NCBI GenBank assembly: GCA_018971525.1
Contig: JAGXAR010000029.1
Location: 1-41,988, forward strand
DNA length: 41,988 bases
From: Nitrospirota bacterium
Lineage (GTDB): Bacteria; Nitrospirota; Nitrospiria; Nitrospirales; Nitrospiraceae
Direction of reading: 5' to 3'
In this document: piece by piece, positions 33,822 to 41,931 of the stretch
How positions within the stretch are numbered: position 1 is the first letter of the stretch
How the letters are laid out: every line of letters begins with the position of its first letter
Notes under the pieces: generated by a model
What the model saw: only the letters and a program-made list of their open reading frames with translations
The model's database searches: none
What the model was told of the DNA's origin: nothing
Made by a program: the position numbers and the translations under genes

Positions 33822-34193
33822 ATGTCAGACCAGTCACAGGAGAAACATCAATTGGCTGGCTCCGATCCACTCGAACGCGGCTTCAGTAGACCGGTCGTGT
33901 TTGAGCAAGCGGGCGGAGGCTATCAAGCTATTCTGCGATATGAAACGACGCGTGTGGTGACCAGAGCACACGACACACCGGCGGCCGCGCTGGAGCAATT
34001 AATTCGCACGCTCCAAGGAGAGGGCTACTCGCAACTCCGCAGCCAACTGAGCGTCCGGGATGGCACCTACCTGGGTTCTCAGGAGCCTTGGATTGAGTAT
34101 CCGGACCCCGCGCGCGAGACGGAACAGAAGGGCGGATGGCTGATGCAATTGTTTCGCTCTTTCCTGCGACGGAGTGAGGACACACATGGCTAG
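33822..34193 (+). CDS. unknown protein preceding pdhC
   Basis: A 123-residue cytoplasmic protein of unknown family. The middle part (VVFEQAGGGYQAILRYETTR, then DTPAAALEQLIRTLQGEGYS) suggests a small alpha/beta domain with a helix after two or three strands; the C-terminus is basic (LFRSFLRRSEDTHG). The ATG is directly after the end of repeat copy C and has no obvious ribosome site. Its stop at 34191-34193 overlaps the pdhC start by 8 bases, so translation of the two is likely coupled. Confidence 0.7.
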   Translation: MSDQSQEKHQLAGSDPLERGFSRPVVFEQAGGGYQAILRYETTRVVTRAHDTPAAALEQLIRTLQGEGYSQLRSQLSVRDGTYLGSQEPWIEYPDPARETEQKGGWLMQLFRSFLRRSEDTHG

Positions 34194-35373
34194 TCGGATC
34201 GTGATGCCAAAATTAACCGACACGATGGAAGAGGGCGTCCTTCTTGCGTGGAAAAAACGCGAAGGTGATCCGGTGCAGGCAGGGGAGTCGCTCGCCGAAA
34301 TCGAAACCGACAAGGCCGTCATGGACCTCGAGGCCTTTGCATCCGGCACCCTACGCAAGATCCTGGTGCAGGACGGAGCAACCGTGATGTCCGGAACGTT
34401 GATCGGCGTCATCGGCGGAGCGGATGAGGACATCACCTCGGCATTGGCCGACACCATCACTGCCGCGCCATCGTCCGGCGGCGGAACCAGGACAAGCGCG
34501 CCCCCTGGCGCCGGTCCGGCACCGGCTTCACCCGCGAGTCCAGCGGGAACTCGTGTCCTCGCCTCGCCCCGCGCGAAAGCCCTTGCTGCCGACCGGGGAA
34601 TCGATCTCTCTGCCATCACTGGAACCGGTCCCGGCGGGCGAATTGTGGAAGAGGATGTCGTGAAAGCCCAGGCGTCGCCAACGCAGATTCTGCCGGCGGG
34701 AACAGACCAACCCCTGAGCCAGATGCGGAAAGCCATTGCGCGAGCGACGACACAGAGCAAAGCGCCGGTGCCTCACTTTTACCTGACGAGCGAGATCGAT
34801 ATGGAGCAGGCAGAGCGGTTCCGTGATCAGTTCAAACAGAACCGGACAACGCATCCCTCTGTCACCGACTTGTTGATCAAAGCCGCAGCGATCGCGCTCA
34901 CCCGCCATCCGGACATCAATGTGTCATTCACCGGCAATGCCATCAGGCGATATGCGCGCATTGATATCGGCATCGCCGTCGGCATCGATGACGGGTTGAT
35001 CACGCCGGTGCTTCGCAATTGCGACGCGAAGTCGCTGGAGGATATCTCGAGCGAATCGCGAACGCTGATCGAGCGTGCCAGGAACAAACGCTTGCAGCCG
35101 CAGGAATACACCGACGCCACCTTCTCGATTTCAAACTTGGGAATGTTCGACGTGGAAAATTTCATTGCGGTGCTCATCCCCCCTCAGGCGGCATCCATCG
35201 CTGTGGGCGCCATCCGCGACGTGCCCGTCGTCAAAGACGGCACGGTCAAGGCGGGCCGGCGCATGAAGGTGACGTTATCCTGTGACCACCGGGCGCTCGA
35301 TGGTGTGCAGGGGGCCGGCTTCCTGAAGGAGTTCAAACGCATCCTTGAACACCCTTCTGAGTTATCCATTTGA
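34186..35373 (+). CDS. pdhC: pyruvate dehydrogenase E2, dihydrolipoyl acetyltransferase
   Basis: Takes the acetyl group from E1 on its lipoyl arm and passes it to CoA. The 395 residues show one lipoyl domain (1-75, lipoyl Lys43 in ETDKAVMDLEA), a Pro/Ala/Gly-rich linker, a peripheral-subunit-binding domain (about 125-160, SPRAKALAADRGIDLSAI) and the catalytic acetyltransferase domain with His368 and Asp372 in CDHRALDG. A GGAG and GAGGA lie just upstream of ATG 34186. E3 is absent from the window and must be encoded elsewhere. lipA follows after 10 bases. Confidence 0.94.
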   Translation: MASRIVMPKLTDTMEEGVLLAWKKREGDPVQAGESLAEIETDKAVMDLEAFASGTLRKILVQDGATVMSGTLIGVIGGADEDITSALADTITAAPSSGGGTRTSAPPGAGPAPASPASPAGTRVLASPRAKALAADRGIDLSAITGTGPGGRIVEEDVVKAQASPTQILPAGTDQPLSQMRKAIARATTQSKAPVPHFYLTSEIDMEQAERFRDQFKQNRTTHPSVTDLLIKAAAIALTRHPDINVSFTGNAIRRYARIDIGIAVGIDDGLITPVLRNCDAKSLEDISSESRTLIERARNKRLQPQEYTDATFSISNLGMFDVENFIAVLIPPQAASIAVGAIRDVPVVKDGTVKAGRRMKVTLSCDHRALDGVQGAGFLKEFKRILEHPSELSI

Positions 35374-35383
35374 AGGAGAATCC

Positions 35384-36322
35384 ATGAGCTTTGTGCCGCT
35401 GGAACAGCTTCGGGCTTCAAAGGCTAATTCCCAAGCAGCTATCAGCCATCAGCCATCAGCAGAGGGCCGGCCCGGCCGTTTGCCGCCCTGGTTCAAAGTC
35501 CAAGCGAAAACCGGTCCAGACTACCTCGACATCAAGCAGACGATGGACCGGCTCAAGCTCCACACCATCTGCGAAGAAGCGCGATGCCCGAACCGATGGG
35601 AATGTTGGAACGCACGCACCGCCACATTTCTGATCCTGGGCGACATCTGTACCAGACGTTGCCACTACTGTTCAGTCGAGACAGGGCGACCGCTGGCGAT
35701 CGATCATGAAGAACCGCGGCGCGTCGCAGAAGCGGTCCAGGCGTTGGGCCTGAGACATGCCGTGATCACATCGGTGAACCGGGATGAACTGGAAGATGGC
35801 GGCGCCGCAATCTTTGTGGAAACGATCCGGCAGACCAGACAACTCAGCCCTGACTGCACGATTGAAGTCTTGATCCCGGATTTCGAAGGGAATGAAACCG
35901 CCCTCGCGATCGTCTGCGTCGAGAAGCCGGAGATTCTGAATCACAACATCGAAACCGTCCGGCGGCTATTTCCGGCAATCAGACCACAAGGGAAGTACCA
36001 GCGTTCGATCGAGTTACTCGGCAAGGCGAAGCAATTGGGCATGCGCACCAAGTCCGGATTGATCCTTGGGATGGGAGAAACCATGGGCGAGGCCCGCGAA
36101 GTCATGCGCGACCTCCGCTCCGTCGGCTGCGACATCATAACCATTGGCCAATATCTCCAACCGACAAGACAGCATCTGTCTGTTGCGCGCTTCTACGATC
36201 CCAGCGAGTTTGCGTTATTGAAAGAGGAGGGGATGGCCCTCGGCTTTACCCATGTCGAATCAGGCCCTCTGGTCCGCAGTTCCTATCACGCAGAACAACA
36301 AACCAGACACCACTCTTCATAA
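35384..36322 (+). CDS. lipA: lipoyl synthase
   Basis: A radical SAM enzyme that inserts two sulfurs into protein-bound octanoate to make lipoate. The 312-residue protein has the auxiliary cluster cysteines C63, C68, C74 (C-x4-C-x5-C), the radical SAM cysteines C89, C93, C96 (CTRRCHYC), and the C-terminal RSSY (298-301) that ligates the auxiliary cluster. AAGGAG lies 6 bases before ATG 35384. Residues 18-26 are coded by a heptanucleotide repeat in the N-terminal linker. Placement directly after pdhC fits its job of lipoylating E2. Confidence 0.95.
   Translation: MSFVPLEQLRASKANSQAAISHQPSAEGRPGRLPPWFKVQAKTGPDYLDIKQTMDRLKLHTICEEARCPNRWECWNARTATFLILGDICTRRCHYCSVETGRPLAIDHEEPRRVAEAVQALGLRHAVITSVNRDELEDGGAAIFVETIRQTRQLSPDCTIEVLIPDFEGNETALAIVCVEKPEILNHNIETVRRLFPAIRPQGKYQRSIELLGKAKQLGMRTKSGLILGMGETMGEAREVMRDLRSVGCDIITIGQYLQPTRQHLSVARFYDPSEFALLKEEGMALGFTHVESGPLVRSSYHAEQQTRHHSS
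35437..35460 (+). repeat. heptanucleotide tandem repeat inside lipA
   Basis: Three copies of AGCYATC (AGCTATC, AGCCATC, AGCCATC; 35437-35457) plus a partial AGC. Three units are 21 bases, so the frame is kept; a gain or loss of one unit would shift it. The encoded residues (about AISHQPSA) replace a variable linker. Confidence 0.7.
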
Positions 36323-36427
36323 ATAATTGGGAACACAGCCCCCTTTTCCTCACCTCAGATGTTGCCTAAAACCCTTCACACGTCAGGATTTTTACCCCCT
36401 CTTTAGGGGGAGGCCCGCCCAATTCCT

Positions 36428-36457
36428 TTGACAAATTCCAACACCTAGAAATAGACT
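36428..36457 (+). promoter_or_regulatory. sigma70-type promoter for the caspase operon
   Basis: TTGACA (36428-36433), 18-base spacer, TAGACT (36452-36457). RNA start near 36464, giving a leader of about 117 bases. A 6 bp hairpin (CCCCCT-CTTT-AGGGGG, 36395-36410) lies just upstream in the roughly 260-base gap after lipA. Confidence 0.7.
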
Positions 36458-36580
36458 AGCTCGCCTCAATTTTTCGAACCTGCAGTCTGGAGGACGCGAC
36501 CTACACATGGATCTCCACGCGAAGGTCCTGAGTCGCACTCTTTCGGCCTCATGTGCAGGCAGCCCGAAAAGAAAGGCGTC

Positions 36581-39500
36581 ATGGCCGGACTATTCAGAAA
36601 CCGTGTCATGAATCGTTTCGGCTCACTCACCATCATGCTGGTGGCGGGGCTGAGCACACTGCCAGCCATCGGACTTGCCCTTGAACTGACCACGCGGGTT
36701 CTGATCGGACACACGAACGAAGTCCTCGCCGTCACGTTTTCTCCGGGCGGCAAACTAGTGGCTTCGGCCGGAACCGATCAGACCATCCGATTGTGGGAGG
36801 CCGAAACCGGCCGGGATCTTCGTCTCCTACGCGGTCACATGGGAACCATCCACGCACTCGCATTTTCACCGGACGGAGGGGTCCTCGCCTCCGGCAGCGC
36901 CGACACATCGGTTCGTCTATGGGACGTGGCAACCGGAAGAGAACTCGAAGCCGTCACGTCCAACTTCGGAGCCGTCCGAGCAGTCACATTTTCTCCGGAC
37001 GGCAACACCATCGCCACCGGAGGAAACGACGGCAGCCTCCGCATGTGGGATGCCGCCACCGGCAAAGAAATCAAATCCGTCCGGGGACAGTTCGGAGTAG
37101 TCTTCTCCATTCGGTTTTCGCCTGACGGGAAAACCTTGGCGACAGGAAGCAGCGACACACACGTCCATCTGTGGGACGTCGCCACAGGCAGACAACGCAG
37201 TGTTCTGACCGGTCACACAGGCGCCGTTCAGGCGGTCACGTTCAGCCCGGACGGCCAATGGCTCGCAAGCGCGTCCGCCGATGGATCGATTCGCCTCTGG
37301 GATCTCGACCAGAGTCAGGAGCACCTGACGATGACCGGCCACAAAGGGGAAGTGTATGCACTCGTCTTTTCGCCGGATGGACGGTCCCTCGTGTCGTCCG
37401 GCGCGGACGGGACCATCCGTGTCTGGGACGTGAACTCCGGCAACGAACGCCATACGCTGGGCGGGCACAAGGGCCCGGTCTGGTCGGTCGCCGTCTCGCC
37501 GGATGGGATGCTGCTCGCGTCCGGAGGCCGAGATCGTACGGTCCGACTCCAGCCACCAGCCCCGCCGGCACTGACGGCCACCCTGACAGAAAAGATACAG
37601 AAACGCGGCAATGAGATCGGCGCTTCGCCATCACCGCCGCCGCTGCCTGAAGCCGATCTCGAGATTCGACCGACCGAGGTGAAAGCCGGGAGCGAGTTCA
37701 CTCTCTCGCTTGCGATCAAGAACAAAGGCAAAGGCCCGCTCTATCGCTTCCAAGCAAGAACCAAGAGCGACGATCCCTCGCTTGACGGTCACCTCTTCTA
37801 TTTCGGGCGGATCGACGGGGGGCAGAGCAGCGAGGATATCGTCACCATCAAGATCCCCGGTGACCGGCCCGACGCCAACATCCCCTTGCATCTCATATTC
37901 GAGGAATACAACGGTTTCGTGCCGGATCAATTGAAGGCCGTGCTGACCCTCAAGGGATTGCCCCGTCCCCGCTTCGCGTACACGCTGCAGGTGATCGACA
38001 ACGGGACCGGCAATTCGGTCGGCAACGGCGACGGGCGCATTCAAAAAGGAGAAGCCGTCGATCTCCTCATCACAGTGAAGAATGTCGGGACCGTCACGGC
38101 GCAACACACCTCCGTCGACGTGACAACCCCACCGAATCACAGTCTCCGCCTCAACAAAAGTCTCCTCGAATTTGGACCGCTAAAACCTGACGAAGCCAAA
38201 AGCGCAACCGTCAACCTCTTCGTCGGGAAAGACATCCGTGACGAGCAGCTGCCGGTCAGACTGTTCATCCGGGAGCGCAGCTCGAACACCATGCTGGACG
38301 AAACGGTGCAGCTGGCTGTGGATCATCGGACAGCTCCGCAGATTATCGCCTCCAATAAGCTCGTCACCATCGGGCCTGCCTCCGTCAACATTCACAGTGG
38401 CGCGGGACCCGAAACATCCGTAATTGCCTCCGGAGTAAAAGATCAAGCATTAGCCGTCACTGGTGAGCTCGGCGACTGGTATCGCATCCAGATGTCGCTG
38501 AATGAGGTGGGCTGGATTGCCAAACACGACGTCACTGAAACTTCTCAGCCGGTCAAAGGCGCCATGCCGATTCCGGCGATCACCGGTGCGCCCGTGGTGA
38601 AGCTGTTTCAGAATGCGCCGCCCGTCATCGCGCTGGCCACACCGTCCGATGGCATCGAGGTGAGCGTGGAGCGGATCAGCCTGACCGGCGCCGCAGCCAG
38701 CGAGAAAGGCATGGCCCGGATCGAGATCCGCCTCAACGGCCAGCTCGTCACACAGCGAGAGAGCCGAGGCATCGCCGTGAAGTCCGGAGGGACGGACATC
38801 CAGACCAATCTGGAGTTTGCCGAGAGACTCGTGCTCCACGAAGGAATAAACCAGATCGTCGTCACCGCCATCGATCAAGAGAATCTCTCAGCCAGTCGGA
38901 CGTTGAACGTGACACGTATTGCCGATCGCGGAAAGATCTGGGCGGTCGTCATCGGCATCTCGCAATACAGAGCGGTGCAGCCTCTGCGGTACGCCGACAA
39001 GGATGCGCTCTCGTTCCAGGAGTACCTTACCCAGCACATCGGCATTCCCAAAGAACAGACGACCCTGCTGCTGAACGAGCAGGCCACCTTGATGAACCTC
39101 AAACGCACGCTCGGCACCGAGTTGAAACGCAAAGCAGGGGAGAAAGATACCGTCATCGTCTTCTATGCAGGACATGGCGCGCCGGAGGCGGACGCCTCAG
39201 CCGGCGACGACGATGGATTGGAGAAGTACATCGTCCCCTACGACGCCGACCCACGCGACCTCTATACGACCGCTTTGCCGATGCGCGAGATCGAGACCAT
39301 CTTTCAGCGGCTCACCCCGGAGCGCATCATTTTCATTTCCGATTCCTGCTATAGCGGAGCGACGGCTGGCCGGACCTTTGCGACGGCCTCGCGGCGCGCT
39401 ATCGTCTCGGAAAACTTTCTAACTCGACTGTCGAAGGGCAAGGGTCGAGTGGTGCTCACCGCCAGCAAGGCCAGCGAGGTCAGCGAAGAGCGGGAAGACC

Positions 39501-39697
39501 TCGGCCACGGAGTGTTTACCTACTACCTGCTCGAAGGGTTGAAGGGGAAAGCCGACGCCGACAAAGACGGCATCGTGACCGTCGACGAAGTCTATGCCTA
39601 CGTCTCCAAAAAAGTTCCGGAAGTCACAGGTCAGAATCAGCACCCCGTCAAGAAAGGGGAGGTCGAAGGCCAACTGGTCCTCGGCCAGGTCCGCTAA
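36581..39697 (+). CDS. exported seven-WD40 / CARDB-like / SH3b-like / caspase-fold protein
   Basis: A 1038-residue protein with an unusual build. Residues 1-35 form a signal peptide (LTIMLVAGLSTLPAIGLA), so it should act outside the cytoplasm. Then seven WD40 repeats of 42 residues each (about 43-323), two CARDB/Ig-like beta domains (about 360-460 and 470-583), an SH3b-like domain (about 584-653), a further Ig-like domain (677-783), and a C-terminal caspase p20-like domain (about 785-1030) with catalytic dyad His865 (AGHGAPE) and Cys923 (SDSCYSGA). A DADKDGIVTVDE segment near the end resembles an EF-hand calcium loop; metacaspases can be calcium-activated (family knowledge). I chose ATG 36581, with AAAGG 7 bases upstream; ATG 36551 lacks a site. 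First gene of a three-gene operon. Confidence 0.88.
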   Translation: MAGLFRNRVMNRFGSLTIMLVAGLSTLPAIGLALELTTRVLIGHTNEVLAVTFSPGGKLVASAGTDQTIRLWEAETGRDLRLLRGHMGTIHALAFSPDGGVLASGSADTSVRLWDVATGRELEAVTSNFGAVRAVTFSPDGNTIATGGNDGSLRMWDAATGKEIKSVRGQFGVVFSIRFSPDGKTLATGSSDTHVHLWDVATGRQRSVLTGHTGAVQAVTFSPDGQWLASASADGSIRLWDLDQSQEHLTMTGHKGEVYALVFSPDGRSLVSSGADGTIRVWDVNSGNERHTLGGHKGPVWSVAVSPDGMLLASGGRDRTVRLQPPAPPALTATLTEKIQKRGNEIGASPSPPPLPEADLEIRPTEVKAGSEFTLSLAIKNKGKGPLYRFQARTKSDDPSLDGHLFYFGRIDGGQSSEDIVTIKIPGDRPDANIPLHLIFEEYNGFVPDQLKAVLTLKGLPRPRFAYTLQVIDNGTGNSVGNGDGRIQKGEAVDLLITVKNVGTVTAQHTSVDVTTPPNHSLRLNKSLLEFGPLKPDEAKSATVNLFVGKDIRDEQLPVRLFIRERSSNTMLDETVQLAVDHRTAPQIIASNKLVTIGPASVNIHSGAGPETSVIASGVKDQALAVTGELGDWYRIQMSLNEVGWIAKHDVTETSQPVKGAMPIPAITGAPVVKLFQNAPPVIALATPSDGIEVSVERISLTGAAASEKGMARIEIRLNGQLVTQRESRGIAVKSGGTDIQTNLEFAERLVLHEGINQIVVTAIDQENLSASRTLNVTRIADRGKIWAVVIGISQYRAVQPLRYADKDALSFQEYLTQHIGIPKEQTTLLLNEQATLMNLKRTLGTELKRKAGEKDTVIVFYAGHGAPEADASAGDDDGLEKYIVPYDADPRDLYTTALPMREIETIFQRLTPERIIFISDSCYSGATAGRTFATASRRAIVSENFLTRLSKGKGRVVLTASKASEVSEEREDLGHGVFTYYLLEGLKGKADADKDGIVTVDEVYAYVSKKVPEVTGQNQHPVKKGEVEGQLVLGQVR

Positions 39698-39714
39698 CAA
39701 GAAAGGACGATACG

Positions 39715-40725
39715 ATGAATGTGCTACCGCGGAGCCTCACCCTCGCAGCATCTCTGATCGTCGGTCTCTCCGGCTGTGCCGACAGGCCGGACTGGCTGCA
39801 GCCGATCAACTACGAGCCGCCTCCGCTGCCTCCTCGTATTTACGTCGCGAACGAAAGCACGAACGACGTGAGCGTCATCGATGCGACGACGTTTCAACCG
39901 GTCGGCACCATTGCAACCAAAAACCATTCGACCCACGATTTGGCCATCAGTCGAGACGGCCGCCGCCTCTATGCAACCAACCTCGCATCCGGCCGTATAT
40001 CCGTCATCGATACTAGAAAACTGGAAACGATCGCGTCGATCTATACTGGCGAGCGCTGCCATGTTGTCGCGTTGACCAATGACAACAACCAACTATGGGT
40101 GGCCAACATCGGCGAGAACACCATCTCGATCATCGATACGACGACGTTCAGAATCCTTGGAACCATCCCTGTGGGCAAAGGGCCGACCGGGCTGGCCTTC
40201 TCCCACGACGGCCGATTTGCCTACGTCAGCAGCCAGGGAGATAAGAGCGTCGGGGTGATCGATACGTCCACTCATCAAGTGGTCAAGACGATTCCCGTCG
40301 GAGCCAATCCCCATTTCCTGGTGGTGAGTCGCGATGGCCATGTGTGGGGTGTCAACACCGGAGAAAACGATGTCTATGTGCTGGACCCGGAGACTCACGA
40401 AAAAGTTGGCACCTTCGTCGTGGGCGACAAACCGCAGCAAATCGCCTTCGGCTACAAAGGCACGCAGGGACCGTTGGCCTACGTGACAGTCGGAAGCCAG
40501 AACAAAGTCGTCGGCCTCGGAGGAGATCCTAAGAACCTCAAGATCGTGGATGAGATCGCGGTCGGCGAAGGCCCAAACGGCATCTGGTCCAATCCGGAAG
40601 GGACTCGCTTGTTCGTCGCGCATGACAAGGGAAACGAAATTCGCGTCATCGACACAGGCACGGGTCAAACGCTCGCCACCGTACCGGTCGGGCGCAAACC
40701 GATACGCGTGGTGGTTTCGCGATAG
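39715..40725 (+). CDS. YVTN beta-propeller lipoprotein
   Basis: A 336-residue protein with a lipoprotein signal: hydrophobic stretch then LSGC, Cys21 being the likely lipidated residue. After a proline-rich spacer (PPPLPPR) there are about seven YVTN/NHL-type propeller blades (patterns IYVANESTNDVSVID, LYATNLASGRISVID, LWVANIGENTISIID, AYVSSQGDKSVGVID and so on). Such propellers bind ligands or proteins at surfaces; no enzyme residues are seen. AAAGGA lies 7 bases before the ATG, 17 bases after the caspase gene, with which it is surely co-transcribed. Confidence 0.9.
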   Translation: MNVLPRSLTLAASLIVGLSGCADRPDWLQPINYEPPPLPPRIYVANESTNDVSVIDATTFQPVGTIATKNHSTHDLAISRDGRRLYATNLASGRISVIDTRKLETIASIYTGERCHVVALTNDNNQLWVANIGENTISIIDTTTFRILGTIPVGKGPTGLAFSHDGRFAYVSSQGDKSVGVIDTSTHQVVKTIPVGANPHFLVVSRDGHVWGVNTGENDVYVLDPETHEKVGTFVVGDKPQQIAFGYKGTQGPLAYVTVGSQNKVVGLGGDPKNLKIVDEIAVGEGPNGIWSNPEGTRLFVAHDKGNEIRVIDTGTGQTLATVPVGRKPIRVVVSR

Positions 40726-40777
40726 CCATGCAGACAAAAACCGCTATCGAGATGAATATGCGGAACAAGGAGACAGC

Positions 40778-41410
40778 ATGATGACAACAGGACAACTGGC
40801 AGCCACGGCAGGAATCGTTGGTCTCTTCCTCGGCTTCACGGGAATCTCCAACGCGCAGAACGTCCCCGTCGGATCGGCGACCAATGCCATCGGCACCCTG
40901 ACCATCGTCCGCACCGACGGGGTGGAGCAGCGACTCCAGGGCAAAGGGAACGTGCCGCTCTACGAAGGCGACGCCCTTAAGACAGACGGCAACAGCCAAG
41001 CCCTGATCGAGTTTAAGGAAGGCATCCAAGTGGCGCTCAACGAAAGCACGAGTTTTAAGCTGCTCTCGCGCTGGGAACAAGACAAACCCACCACGCGCAT
41101 CCTCCGGCTGAAGCAAGGCGAGGTGTGGGCCAAAACAAGCGGAGGGCCCAAGCTATTCGAAGTGGAAACACCCGTGGCCACCGCCGCAGTAAAAGAAACC
41201 GAATTTAACCTCAAGGTCCAGGACGACGGGCAAAGTATCCTCACCGTCATAGAAGGGGTCGTATCCTTCGGCACCCCGTTCGGCACCTGCCCGATCCGGA
41301 CCGACACCATTAGCTATGGCGTGCGGGGAAAGAAATGCACGAAGCCAGCGGAGACGGATGCGAAAGCGGCACGATCATGGACGGATGCGCTGCGGATGCC
41401 TGGGAAGTAA
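40778..41410 (+). CDS. exported FecR-domain protein
   Basis: A 210-residue protein with a signal peptide (about residues 1-26, cleavage near SNA-QN) and a FecR domain: LTIVRTDGVEQRL, then YEGDALKTDGNSQALIEFKEG, LKQGEVWAKTSG and VETPVATAAVKETEF. Classical FecR relays signals to an ECF sigma factor, but here there is no cytoplasmic segment and no sigma gene nearby, so a stand-alone periplasmic role is likelier. Two cysteines (CPIR and KKCTK) may form a disulfide. AAGGAG precedes ATG 40778; ATG 40781 is equivalent. Last gene of the operon, its stop lying in the terminator stem. Confidence 0.88.
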   Translation: MMTTGQLAATAGIVGLFLGFTGISNAQNVPVGSATNAIGTLTIVRTDGVEQRLQGKGNVPLYEGDALKTDGNSQALIEFKEGIQVALNESTSFKLLSRWEQDKPTTRILRLKQGEVWAKTSGGPKLFEVETPVATAAVKETEFNLKVQDDGQSILTVIEGVVSFGTPFGTCPIRTDTISYGVRGKKCTKPAETDAKAARSWTDALRMPGK

Positions 41411-41443
41411 AGAACCCCGCCCTTCCGGGCGGGGTTCTTTACT
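41406..41443. terminator. strong bidirectional terminator after the FecR gene
   Basis: A 17 bp perfect stem (41406-41422 with 41427-41443) and TTCC loop; the GC-rich core is flanked by AGTAAAGAA / TTCTTTACT, giving a T-rich exit on both strands. It contains the FecR stop codon and, on the minus strand, the stop of the small frame at 41439-41522. Confidence 0.88.
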
Positions 41444-41522
41444 CGGCTTCCCAGATGACCCGCAGCCGAGAGAACAGGGTGGCGCTGGTGAATCAGGTGA
41501 GAGCGATGGCGATGATCCACAC
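41439..41522 (-). pseudogene. possible broken small membrane-protein gene
   Basis: On the minus strand, AAAGGAG is followed 7 bases on by GTG (41522) and a frame reading MWIIAIALT, an in-frame TGA (41493-41495), then FTSATLFSRLRVIWEAE and TAA inside the shared terminator. Ignoring the TGA, it would be a 27-residue single-span membrane protein with correct signals at both ends. It may be a decayed small gene or coincidence. Confidence 0.3.
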
Positions 41523-41931
41523 GCCGGCTCTCCTTTGTATAGAGGGCCAAATCCCGTTTCTGCTGGTAGGTCAGGGGAAGTCGCCAGAGGTTCAAACACC
41601 GTGAAGAAAATGCTTTGGCCTGGGCATGAACCTTTGGGCGTGAAGCGACGACTGACTCAATAGCGAGGGCGACTTCATTTCCGTTCCGCCTCGGGCAAGT
41701 GATGGTGAGAGGCCATAAAATATCGTGCAGCTCAATCTTCTTCTACAGTCTTTGCTCTTCATGTCGGTCAGAGACCTGCATGCTAGTGAGTCAGTAGGAC
41801 GTCAAGGAATGTTCGAGAGAAATCGACGACATTTGTCCCCCAAGAACTTGCACCGTCGCTTGTGGACATACGACTTAAGATTGAGGACCAGGACGATGCA
41901 ATTGCCGCTCCAAGGAGGGACAGGATAACCA
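41523..41931. other. non-coding stretch before the next gene
   Basis: About 410 bases with no supported gene. A plus-strand frame at 41725-41928 has no ribosome site and an unlikely composition. I found no convincing promoter for the gene that begins at the window edge. Confidence 0.4.

Noticed and set aside
35437-35460. CRISPR-like repeat
   Set aside because: Units are 7 bases with no spacers; it is a short tandem repeat inside lipA.
40550-40777. Upstream extension of the FecR gene
   Set aside because: The 76 extra codons overlap the YVTN gene in another frame and lack a signal peptide; ATG 40778 has AAGGAG and starts a clean signal peptide.
41725-41928. A 67-codon plus-strand frame near the right edge
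   Set aside because: GTG start without a ribosome site, and Arg/Leu-rich random-looking sequence.
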